Assembly: GCA_020284085.1 (NCBI GenBank)
Contig: JACEVL010000032.1
Coordinates: forward strand, 1,561,001-1,625,000
Direction: 5' to 3'
DNA from: Aporrectodea caliginosa
Lineage: Eukaryota; Annelida; Clitellata; Crassiclitellata; Lumbricidae
Length of the DNA stretch: 64,000 nucleotides
Of the stretch, positions 46,130-57,900 are shown piece by piece (the first letter of the stretch is position 1; every line of letters starts with the position of its first letter). The notes under the pieces are model-generated. The model made no database searches. It saw nothing but the letters and a program-made list of their open reading frames with translations, and was not told where the DNA came from. The position numbers and the translations under genes were made by a program.

Positions 46130-46595
46130 NNNNNNNNNNNNNNNNNNNNNNNNNNNNNNNNNNNNNNNNNNNNNNNNNNNNNNNNNNNNNNNNNNNNNNN
46201 NNNNNNNNNNNNNNNNNNNNNNNNNNNNNNNNNNNNNNNNNNNNNNNNNNNNNNNNNNNNNNNNNNNNNNNNNNNNNNNNNNNNNNNNNNNNNNNNNNNN
46301 NNNNNNNNNNNNNNNNNNNNNNNNNNNNNNNNNNNNNNNNNNNNNNNNNNNNNNNNNNNNNNNNNNNNNNNNNNNNNNNNNNNNNNNNNNNNNNNNNNNN
46401 NNNNNNNNNNNNNNNNNNNNNNNNNNNNNNNNNNNNNNNNNNNNNNNNNNNNNNNNNNNNNNNNNNNNNNNNNNNNNNNNNNNNNNNNNNNNNNNNNNNN
46501 NNNNNNNNNNNNNNNNNNNNNNNNNNNNNNNNNNNNNNNNNNNNNNNNNNNNNNNNNNNNNNNNNNNNNNNNNNNNNNNNNNNNNNNNNNNNNNN
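46130..46595. other. Assembly gap (466 N)
   Basis: Run of N. Frames that appear to cross it are meaningless. Confidence 0.99.
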
Positions 46596-47739
46596 GATGA
46601 CAGTAATGACTGCCAGTATGGATTACTTAAGCTTGCTTCATTTTTAAAACAACTGTAGTGAGATTACCATTTGCTGTGAAAAAATATTTGTTATTGAATA
46701 CACACTGAGTTTTGAGATGTTCACTCAGGATCAGAATTAAAAGTGAAGTTACTCCTGTAATTTGTATGATTAGGACAATCTTTCCAACAGTCTCTGAACT
46801 TGCTAACATAGCTGATTTGAAACTCCTTTTCTCCATATTACACAACCCCAAGCATGCACTTCACCAACTCTTACCTTGACTCCGACACCTCTCAGCAATT
46901 GAGACCTAGAGCACACAACCACACTCTCCCACCCAAAGACAACTCTCGATTTATTCCCAGATCCTTATATAAAAATGTTTACTAGTTTATTTTAAAATTT
47001 TCTAATTAACTTTTGTTATCCATTATCACTTATGTTAGCATTTCTGCATTTTTGTCAGATTGTTTTTCTCAATAAAAACGAATATACTAAGGGTGGTTCC
47101 CTATAAAGTTGCAATAACTGAAAAACAGATTAGGCTAACTTAATTTTGGGGATTTCATGGTTCTATCCTCATTGTACCTGACTCCTTCCATAGGCCTACA
47201 AGTGATCTTACTAAAGGTTGCTATTCACTTATTTACTACGTGACATATCGATTGACACATTATTTCAATTTTTTAATGTCTTATCATTCTGGTAATTTCT
47301 TACACTGGGCCAGTAAGGACCAAACACAGAATGACCGTGTATAAGCAAGTTGGAACATGTGTTTTAAGTTGGGATCTAAGCAGTGTAAGAAAATAATTAT
47401 GATCCAATTATAATAATAATTATGACAATTTATAGTGTGCCATGCCGTTACAAGGGCGCCTTAAAGAACGGCTGACTTCAATGACTTCTATATAGCTCTA
47501 ATATTGCACAAGGCATCGGTGTTCATTTCAAGTGAAATCAAAGTGAAAAAATTTATAATTGGCTTGGTATATGTGTATGTATGTATATTATGTCTAATGT
47601 AGGGCCTAATAATTGTAGTGCTGTTACTGTATAATGAAGGCATCAATTTATGTTCACTTCAAGTAGAACTTGTCAAAATTTGTAACCTGTTTGAGAAATC
47701 CAGTTGAAATCTGTTACATGTATGTATGTATGAGCACTT
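46596..47739. other. No gene seen
   Basis: AT-rich. 46870-46970 has a short pyrimidine-rich stretch; no recognised coding or repeat feature. Confidence 0.3.
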
Positions 47740-47943
47740 GTTATAGCGCATCCTCCAGATTTCTACTCGGAGGCGCTCCTGACTACAGCGCGGACACTGA
47801 ATCGGAGTTTCATGCAGAAGCGCATGAGCAATTGTAAGTGAAGGACTTTATAAGGGCCCTACGCTGGGCGGCTTGAGGTGGATTCGAACCCGCAACCCTC
47901 CGGCTGTAAGGCACTGAACATACCCCTACACCACCGCGCCCCA
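47740..47943 (-). mobile_element. tRNA-derived SINE with L2-like tail
   Basis: Minus strand: head GGGGCGCGGTGGTGTAGGGG with an A-box-like GGTGTAGGGG, then a perfect B box GGTTCGAATCC (47880-47890). The 3' half ends 'gaggatgcgctataacaag' and a CATA repeat. The GCGCTATA-type 3' end resembles the L2-like LINEs in this window, suggesting these LINEs mobilise it. Confidence 0.75.
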
Positions 47944-48509
47944 CAGATCAGGAAAACTAGAAGATGGGCCATGGTGGATAAGCAAGCAAGACAAGTCGCA
48001 AGTTTTGACATGAATGGTGTTAATTGAAACCATACACAGAACTGGACAGTGAATTCCAAAGTTACGGATCAGACATCGAGAGCCCAACATTAATGGTGAA
48101 TGGTACAAGTTGGTGTGCATTGATAAGAGTTCAATACATGTATTGGGAATATTGTGAGCAATAAGCAGCGGTAGGTAGGCTGATGGAAATTGAAAAACCT
48201 TTTGAACTATTAAATTAATATATATTTTAATTTACAATGGATATATTGATTGATATTTTGAGAGAACTCTTATGGTTTTGGGCAAGGAATTCTAAATGAT
48301 TTGTAGTTTCTGCACATCTCATAATGATGCCAATTGCCAGCAAAATGACTAAATGGCTTTCACAGAAATGACCTGCTTTGGACTCTTCCTTGTCCGCATT
48401 TGGCGTTACCCTCGCTCGATCGTCCCTCCCCTATTGCTGATATCCACATCAAAGGACGACTTGCTACAAGACTTGGAAGTGTGTAAGCGTGGACTCGCAT
48501 ACCCATCAA

Positions 48510-48988
48510 GGGGCCGTCCATAAAGTACGTCACGCTATTTTTGACCATTTTACCCCTCCCCTGTCACAACTGTCACAAAACTCGACCCCCCAAAGTACGC
48601 CTACACTTTCTGAACATAGAAATAATAATAGCCTACTTCCGAAAGCAATACCATCGACCTATATTATATATCAATATAGGTCGATGGCTAATACATAAAC
48701 AAGGCTTCGCAACAGCATTATTACTAGCCGCTCCTAGCGAGAGGAATCGTGAAAAACACATTCAGGAGATATGCATTTCATGCTATTTTGACATAAAACT
48801 AATTAAAATGTTTCAGAAAATTTTTGAAAATTATTTTTAAAGCTATGAAATTCTACTATAAAAAATAAATTATAAATAAAATAAAAATAAATGTGTGACG
48901 TCACACATGGCCTGACCCCCTCCCCTGTCACAAACTGTCACACTTTCTTAAACCTCTGGAGCCCCTGACGTGATTTATGGACGGCCCC
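48510..48988. mobile_element. MITE with GGGGCCGTCCATAAA ends
   Basis: 479 bp with inverted termini GGGGCCGTCCATAAA and TTTATGGACGGCCCC, flanked by CAA on both sides (48507-48509 and 48989-48991), a possible 3-bp TSD. Contains a perfect 15-bp stem hairpin at 48651-48687. No coding capacity. Confidence 0.8.
48651..48687. repeat. Perfect hairpin inside MITE
   Basis: CCATCGACCTATATT, a 7-nt loop, then its exact reverse complement. It is off-centre in the element and unrelated to its termini. Confidence 0.9.
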
Positions 48989-49029
48989 CAACCAGCTTGC
49001 TTTCTGCTGCTTTTGTTTGCCGAACATGA

Positions 49030-49195
49030 ATCCAGGGTGAGAATTGCCGGGGAAGTTGGGGGTTCAACCGCCCCTAGTCTTTCTTAGGATCGTATAGCAA
49101 AGTCTACATTTCACACCCAAACTGCACATATATCAATGTCTAACCCTCACCCCCCCACTTACTTATTTTTTTTACAATTCGCGTACTGCATGAAT
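49030..49195. repeat. Dispersed repeat, copy 2 (inverted)
   Basis: Reverse complement of 25812-25945, including 'gtctacatttcacacccaaa' and 'caattcgcgtactgcat'. Slightly longer in its C-rich part. Confidence 0.7.
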
Positions 49196-49587
49196 CCACT
49201 TTTAATGTCCTAGGCCTAGGCCTACTTCATTCTTTTTACTATTAGGCCTACACAGCAGGCCTACGTTGCTGTGCACGCCGATGAACTGGTTATTGAGCCA
49301 TCTGCAACGGAACATCTGCTGCTGAACAATACAGTTTGAATCACGTGAAATGATACAAACATCCTGTACATGTATGTTATCCTGAACTGATCGACATTTG
49401 GGCTGAACATGATCAGATAATGACACACCCGGTGATGTCAAGTAGGTCTGAGCCGTGGGAGTAGCAGCCTTCAACAAATCAAATTTAATGACAACACGCT
49501 GGCTTTGAGAGCTGGTGAATAAGCAAGTAAGGCGGGTTTTGTTGCAGACGAGAATGCTTGGCAGGCAGAGGATTGGATGCATTAGGG

Positions 49588-49931
49588 CAGTGTTTCTTAA
49601 CCAGTGTTCGACCGAACCCCTGGGGTTCGGTGAGCCAGTGCCAGAGGTTCGGCAGAGGTCCTCTGAAATATACATATTCAGGGTCAGTGAGTGTGAGTGA
49701 AAAATCATTTGCTATTTTATTTTTTATTTTTTCGACTTTTATTTAATAAAATAGTTAACTGTTAGTAGTTCGTGTATTGAATGTATTAATATTGTATCAC
49801 ATTTTGGTACAATTTTTTATTTCCTTTTGTTCCCATTAGTTAAAAAATTATTGTTCAAACTTGAGGGGTTCGGTGAGTGGTCATGGATTTCTCTTGGGGT
49901 TCGGCTCCCTTGAAAAGGTTAAGAACCACTG
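49588..49931. mobile_element. hAT MITE (Charlie-like ends)
   Basis: 344 bp, termini CAGTGTTTCTTAACC and GGTTAAGAACCACTG, perfect 8-bp TSD CATTAGGG (49580-49587 and 49932-49939). The GGGGTTCGGTGAG motif is repeated inside. Confidence 0.95.
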
Positions 49932-50053
49932 CATTAGGGTCAGAATTGTTGGAGGTGGGGCTTTAGTTTGGAGTACGTAGAAAGCCGATGGGGTGACGAG
50001 TAGAGGAGTATGAGGCAGGATGCTGGAATCACCAAAATAATAGCAATCATCTG

Positions 50054-50193
50054 ATCAGTGGTGTAGTGGGGGGGGGGAACGCCGTTTCCACTTTTTTCTC
50101 ACACTATGCAAAATTCTTGCAAGATGGCACTTTTTGCTTACTTCAATATCCAGGCGTTCTTCCCCCACTTCATTTTTTAGGACTACACTACTG
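50054..50193. mobile_element. 140-bp MITE
   Basis: Flanked by direct repeats AATCATCTG (50045-50053 and 50194-50202). Near-terminal inverted repeats CAGTGGTGTAGT and ACTACACTACTG. A run of nine or ten G follows the left end. Confidence 0.8.
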
Positions 50194-50202
50194 AATCATC
50201 TG

Positions 50203-51581
50203 CATATTAATTTTGAATAATCGGTTTCACATGGTGTAGGAGTTCTAGAATTTAGATTCATCGAGAGCAGCCAGATGACGGGTCTCGAGGAAGGGCCGGG
50301 TCTGCATGAGGACGAGGAAGCCCCAAAATATCGTGGATTGACAACGCCCTGAACTGGACCGGACTCAATTGTGGGCGTTGGCTTAATTAATACACGTAGG
50401 CTACGCGACAGAAAACACTGGACACTAGCCTATAGCTAACTGTCGCGAATCGACGATGGCGATGTGGCATGACATGACATGACAGAAGTTTTAGGCCGGA
50501 GATTTATTGAAATATTAGTTATTCAAATAACTTAATATAAAAAAATTATGATAACAAAAACAAAATCTAAATTTTGTGGTGTTCTTGTCTTAAAAACCCG
50601 AAATGAAAGAAACAACTTTTCCACGGTCTCCAAAGACCCGTGTCGCTCCTTTTCTCGTCGAGACAAAATAGTACCAGTATACAGACCCTTTCAGGCGCGA
50701 ACCTACGTTACGGTAGGCTCTACGCAATTTTTGCAGGTCTCGAGATCGACCGCACACTAAGAGTCTAAGAAGGATTCAAGGATCAATGCGTTTAAGAAGG
50801 AACGTTCATTATTTTATTAAAATCTTTGGACGAATGGACCTTTATGATTCAGTCATGGAAGATATTATATTAAGTTAGTTAACTTAAAAGTTAAAACTAG
50901 TGCATCGCAAATTTCCCACAAAATATAATTTTGTCCAGATAATTTGACGTATCATAATGTCTACAGATGGCGCATAACGAGAAATGATGTCATTGGGTGG
51001 TGTGCAATCAATATCTCTCGTCTGTGTTTCTAACATGCCTTCATATTATTTTAGTAGGCGTGTTCTTCTCTGTTTATTCTGGCAAAGATAGATTTCAATG
51101 AAATCCGATTTTAATGCAAAAATCTGTCACCTTATGAGAATTTAAACAATACCGACAACTTTCTGTTTCTGCGCATTTGGTTCGGAAGAAGAGAAAAGCA
51201 TCTGGTCTCGCTTATTAGTGAAATATGGTACCTGCACTGATTACGTTTACTATGTTGACTAGATGTAGGGCGCGCTGCTTCGAACCTATAGACGACGGTC
51301 TGCGTGTAACGAGACACTCACTTCCACGTTCCTATGAGGATTGAGGACTAAGCCGAGTCTAAGAAACCTCGTTTCCTCTTTGCCATCATATTTTTGGTCT
51401 CTGTATAAATGTTTTGTTACGGGTTTCACCAGCATCTTAGCAGTCCACATAAGGCACTCAACAGCAATGTCGTATGTAGCCCATATGGCAACATTCCTGT
51501 ATACTGTATAGGTTTCATATACCCAGCATTTTATGTGCATCCATAATTATGTTCATTTACTTATGAAGCCTATATGTGAAT
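50203..51581. other. No certain gene; may hold SNX first exon
   Basis: The sorting-nexin gene must have at least one exon upstream of 51998 ending in phase 0. Several ATGs occur here (for example 50275, frame MTGLEEGPGLHEDEEAPKYR), but none is followed by a convincing donor in the right phase, so I do not assign it. Confidence 0.25.
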
Positions 51582-51923
51582 CAGGGCCGTTTTAAGGTCG
51601 TCGTAGGCCCAGGGAACTCTTGCATTCGTAGACCCCAACTGCCAGCTCTGCATTAATACTAAGTGCATATTTACGCATTCACGTTATTTATTGACGTCAT
51701 AATTATGTTTAATCATGATTCACGAATACACCCAGTTTTGATTTTAAATCTCAATTTACTTTCTTGTAATGTTGATTATTTAATATCCTGGATATATCCA
51801 CTAAGGTCTAATGCAATATTTCCGGTTTTACTTTTACTATCTTTCTCATTTTCAGACTTGCAGGGGCCCCTAAAAGGTTCGTAGGCCCTAGGCATACTAT
51901 GCCTAATGGATAATACGGCCCTG
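51582..51923. mobile_element. MITE with CAGGGCCGT ends
   Basis: 342 bp, termini TCAGGGCCGTTTTA and TAATACGGCCCTGA, internal GGCCC-rich repeats 'cgtaggccc' at both ends. TSD not clear. Lies just upstream of the first recognised SNX exon. Confidence 0.7.
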
Positions 51924-51997
51924 ATGAAGTAACAATCTAGTTTTGTACTCTGAACTTGATTCTGTCCAACTGTAGTTTGTTTTGCTGTACTTTTCAG

Positions 51998-54900
51998 GAA
52001 TCTTCCATTTCGGACAACGATGCGAAATTTGACAGATCATCATCTGAAGCATCAACTCCTTCAAGTGGTGGATCTTATGAACCATTTCGATCTAAATATG
52101 TCGTTAAAGTGACCGAACCAATTAAGGATGGCGATTCTGTGCATTATACAATCAAAACCACAAGAGTGAGTCTTAACAGATTGTTTGAAATGAAGGGTAA
52201 CGAGACTGAAGTGGTTTGATGATCAGTGTTACTGAATTTCTTTAGGTAAAAGCTACCATATATGTTCCAGAATGTATAACATGCAACGCGAAATTTCTTT
52301 TTTATAAAATTCAAATAGGCTTATCACCTTGACTGGTTTTGTAAGTGCTCTGCCACTATTTTATTGGCGTTTGAAGTAATTATTTATAAAGGTGTTTGAA
52401 ATGATTAAATAAGGCAAAATTAAAAATGGACAAAGACAGCAGTTTTGAAAATTGTTATTTAATTATTGTTTGAGCATTGGAGCATAACACTAATATAGGA
52501 CATCCTTTAACCTGAAGCAAACGATGTCTATATGGCAATTATACAAAGTTTGATACGGTTGAAGAGATCTCCAATGAAGCCAGATTTGGTAGGATTGGAT
52601 TATTGGGTGCCACATACCAGTTTCAAAGTGAAATAATAATGTTATGGCCTTCGGTAATATGATATAATGTGGCAAATAGGCAGTGCATAGGAAATTTATA
52701 GACTGATAAGAAGCTATAAAAGGATGCTATATGACTAGTAACATATGGTGAGGCTTGCATGCATTTTAAGTTTTTAAGAAGGTATCAGTGTAGGCCTATA
52801 TATAATAGGTGGACATTTTAAAAGAAATTTTATTTAACCTAATTAAAGAACTAAAGAATGAATGTTTGTGGTTATAAACAGCAAATAACACTCATTATTA
52901 AACTTAAAAGTTTCTTTACCCAAATTTTAACAAATAAAAGCATTAAATTTGAATTAGGGTTTAGCCGTGGAATTTTTTTTAGAGCTTGGGTACAGATTTG
53001 ATAGTGAATACTTAGACACCGAAACGGATTTAAGCATTTTTAATGCTTAAATGCTACTTTAACTGAAGCTCATTGTTTTTGTGTAGACCTTGGATAGTGC
53101 AGATTTTTCTGTGAGACGAGAATATGAAGACTTTGAATATCTGCACCACTGTCTGATGACACAAAACAAGATAGATGGAGTTATTGTAAGTCTCTATTCA
53201 CTTAATCTATTAACTTCAGTCAATCAATCAATCAACTTCATGTTTTTATGTCTTGGGAACTTCTTTCTAAAATTAGTAGTTAGTACTGATTGTCATTTCT
53301 AATTTACTAAAGTATAGAAATATAGCTGTAGTCATAAAAAAATAGTAAAATTTGCTTTTAAAAAATACATTTATGTAATAAATGCTTCTCTTTATTTTAA
53401 GGCAGTGAAAGGTAAACTTGGTCATGATGAAATAGCCAGTTTTAAATGCCATGTCTGGCGTTCAAATTCTGGAGTTCCATGTAAAAATTGGCAGTTTTTG
53501 CGGAAACTTGTAGCTTACAATAGATATGTCCCAATAGCTGTGTCTTGAGAATTCAAATAACTGAACAATCCGTCAAACCCTTGATAGTGCATCCAGACTA
53601 TAGTTGTTAAAATGCATAATAAATTAACATTTTTATGGTATCTTACCTTATTTTGTTTTACCGTGTAATACTTAGTTTGCCTTACCTTAGCAGAATGTGG
53701 TTTTTAGTCTTTCATTATTGGTAGAATCACCATAAATCCAACTCCTGAAAAGCCAGTTTCTTTCATATATATCTTATTAACTCTAGTATTGTTCAGTGAC
53801 TGAGTACTATCATTCAAACTATTCTACAAGTCCACAACTCAAGATTACACTAAACAATTGGTACTTATAAGTTCCTGTCAGTTGCTTTAATGACTTACCT
53901 TACCCTAACTTAACCTTAGACTGCCTTCCTCACCTTGCCCCATTTTCTGTAAGTACCGTTAAGAATTATATATTGGGATATGCTATAACAGAAATTGCTT
54001 ATATCTGGAATTTGAGTTTTTACAGCTTTTATTTGGTAAATGTTCATAGTAGTTTTAATATGATTAGTGGATTAGCAGCAGTAATTGTTAGGTAGCTTCT
54101 GCTAGAGATTTTAAAGTTTCTGATTTAAGTATTAAATTAAAGCGCTTGACATGTTAGGTAGCAGGTTGTGAATATTTCTGATAACTTATTTAGATGTTTA
54201 AAGTGGTAGGCCTATATGTCTTCATGTGAAATGTATTTCGTCTTCAAGATGCCTCCTCTTCCTCCGAAGCCAGCTGTGGAACCAAAAGAAGCGGACACAC
54301 GATCAAAGCAGCAGCTTAGCTCAGCATCTAAAGTGCTGATTGGAGACGAGTTTCACAAGGACTGTCATGCACTTGAAATGTAAGAGTTACTGTTTATTAT
54401 ATTTACGTCCCTTGTGCTACAGATTTATGGCATTAAACTAGCAAGCATGTGGTTTTATCTAGACAAAAGAATCTCTATGGCTTGAAAGAGGAAAGAAATG
54501 ACTAAATGACGTTTGCTTTCGTGTTAACTGTGTGTTGCTATTTCCTGTTATAACTTGTTTTGTAAACAACATTGTAGGTATCTGAAACTAGTCTTGTCAC
54601 ATCCAACAACTGGTGAAAGTGCTTGTCTTGAAGCATTCCTGATCCAGAAGGAAGTAAGAATTTCCATTTGCAGCCCTTGTTCTGCTATACAACTCTGATG
54701 ATAAGATCATATTTTGCGGTAATACCTTTCGTTGACACTTTATAGTTCTCTCTTATAATGTGAATGGTATGTAGTGACTTTCTGAACCAAAGATATGCTT
54801 AAATTATTTTTGCACATGATGCTGTTCAAAATGTGACACATCATCACATAATTTCGGCTTTGTTTCCTATGCTGCTTAGTTTTAAGCTGTTTTTTTGGGC

Positions 54901-57900
54901 TAGATTTGCTTGATTTACATAAAAGAATTTTCTTCAGTTTTTTTGTTTCCTTGAATGTCTCGGCTAAGCAGAAGGAAAATAAAACATTTATTCTTGCCTC
55001 TTGTTAGGTATAGGTTTCAATTGGACTTGTCATTCTAGTTTTGTTTTGGGTATTGTTTGATTGGATTCTTGATGCTTGTTACTATTTTAGGCACCTGTAA
55101 AAGCAAAAGCTAAGCTTGGTTTCCTGAATAAAATTGTGTCTGGTGTCTGGGAGTCAAGAAAAGTTAATCACACGGTTTGTTCTCATTCAAATTCTTCACT
55201 GATTTTCTGCCAAGTTTCTATTCATTTACATTTTGGCAGCATTAATTTGTGATTCTTAATTCTCACATTAAATTCTGTCGTTCTGCCAAAGTTCTCATTA
55301 AATTGAATTATGTTAGGGACATATGGTACTGGTTCCCCACTGAGGACAGAATAAAGTTTAAGATGCTTTTCCTGGACAGGCCTCTATGGTCAGCACTGTA
55401 ATGCCATATGTAAGGAAGTACCAGTCTGCATTCCAATCTTGTCAACAATGTTAGCAATTGTTGCGTTCTGCTGTTGGTGGAGGTATGCAGGTGCTATACT
55501 TCCACAATCAACCTTCGAACCTCTAATTTGAACAGTCTTCCGCTTACGTATATACCTACTGTTGCATTGAACTGTGTTCTGCAAACATTTAAAAACTTTC
55601 TTTGTTTAGACAGTCGCACATGCAATGCCTTTATGGGGTACTTGAAACACAGTATAAGATTCTGTACTGGGTCTGCCTCTGTTTAAACTTCTAGATATAT
55701 AGCTGCATAAACATGTTGAGTTCAACTGTTTTGTTTCTTGATATTATGATATCATACTGTGATACTGGTACAAAATTGCATTGTTCTAATTCTGTTCTTG
55801 TGAAACTGTTGTGTAGGATATTGACGAATTCTTCCAGAAGGAAAGGGATGCCGCCAATATGTATGCTACAGCAATTCACGAAGCTTCAAATGTACGAGGC
55901 CAATGTCTCTTGTCTCATTATTGCACTGCTTTAGTAGGACTCAGAAGTGGCTGTCTAATATAAATGATGCATAAATACATGTAATCAATCTATTATTAAG
56001 TATACTACAAGACTATTTATTTGTTTCTTACATTACAATAAAAATTACCATTTCTATAGTTGAGTAGTGTCAGTATAAAATCTGCTGCATTTGATACCAT
56101 TGATCATGACTACTCGTATACGAGTTGTTCCTTTAGTAAAACTCATCTCTAGAAGTTCATATAAAAACTGTGTCAAATAGCCTGAAAAATGCAGTAGTTC
56201 ATAAAGTACTATATTTACTAAAGTACTATCTCTGTTCCACGCTCAATTGAAACCACCATTGACTGACGCATTATGACAATGGTGCTATAGAAGTCATTAG
56301 ATTAGATCAAATGACACATCATTCGATGTTACTAAGTTTGTCCTTGAAGGATTTGCTTAAGGTTTTTATGCATGGACTATCTTTTAGGCAGGCTCAAACC
56401 CGTGCTTTCCATGTTACAAAATGAATACTTGACCAAAACAGTGCACTGTTTCACATTTAATGCACGGTATTTATGCATTTGCCAAATTAAAATAAATGTT
56501 GTGCTGTTAGTTATACTTGGTTTTGCAAGAATGTTCTTTAGTTTTCTGTGCTTCATTTGTTTTAATTAGTTGCTGCCTGTTGCTGTTTAGTATGAATTTT
56601 GTCTATTTATCTTCATACATGGTATAAAGTAATGTAAAGCGTGTTTTAATATGAGGCACCCCATTGCATGTTTTAAGAGATGCTGGTTAGAGCCAGCTTC
56701 CACATTTTGCTGCTGATCTTGTTCAAGAGCATGAAACTTAGCACAAATATAACATTTCTTTGTTTCAGAGTTTTAATAAGATGGTCTATTCTCAGCAACG
56801 TAAGTTCAGAACTCTATTTTATATTTATTATTTTTATCTTTATATTTGAACTTTATGCCAGAGTTGTAATACAAGCAGTTTCTGCTAAATGCAGAAAGTG
56901 ATGACAATAATAATCAGTAGTAATTATAGTGTTGTATATTTAATAATAAGAAGTAAGTGCCTGAATTTGGTGCTTCATTTGATGCGAGTTGAGTTCTTCC
57001 AATATAGTAAAGGGATGGTTTAATGTGGAAACATAGTTAGATCTTATGGCAAAGGAAACCTTGTGTTTAATTGCAGATATTTTATTTTGGAAGAAATTGA
57101 TGAAAATGCATGCTTTAGGAAATGATGTGGAAAACTTTAGTAGGATATACTTGTGTATAGAAGTGATTTGTGTATGATTTTGATAGGCATCAGCAATGCA
57201 TATGCACATCTGTCGACGACCCTGAGTCTCTTCAACGTTCACTCAGAATCTGAAGGATCAGACGGAAACAAGTTAGAATGTTATTCTTGTTGACCCTGGA
57301 GTGATATACTGTCTGAATTTCTTGGCATTGGCTGTCTTTGTGGTATTTGTGCAGTATTACACCCATGCTGCTGTTTAACTGAACATTCTTAATGATTTCG
57401 ACAGTTGCTTCATAGTATGTGTAAAAATATCCAGTGACACTAATAGAACAGGTTTTTTGAGGATGATGTATTTGATGATGGCAAAGCTGGGGTCAGTTCT
57501 AATGACTTGTTTTTTTGGCTATTTTGCTTTTTGAATTACTTATATGCATTAGTTTAGGCAACCAAGATGGAGTTCAGGTATGAAGGTGGAACTTATGAGT
57601 GCCATAGATAGTTTATATTCAGGTTTGGAAGGTCTGGCTTTTTGTGTTCGCTACAGATATTGAGTTCAGGTGTGTATGTGGAATTAGGTATTTTAAGAGC
57701 AGAATTTTATTCAATCTGAATGACCATTCTCAAGAACTGAATCTATTTTTGGTGTGGACAATACATGGCAACTTTTTACGAATGCTTGTAAACTGTTCTT
57801 TGTGCCAAAGGGAGCACTACTGAATGCAAGTCTTTGCAAGGTGACCTACATATTTCCTGATTGAATAAATGAATTTAGCTGTTTAATTGCACTGAAAATT

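Noticed and set aside
46082..46658. Long open frames across the N run
   Set aside because: They consist of unknown bases; not evidence of coding.
50275..50350. SNX first coding exon (MTGLEEGPGL...)
   Set aside because: Attractive acidic start, but no consensus donor in the needed phase before a stop.
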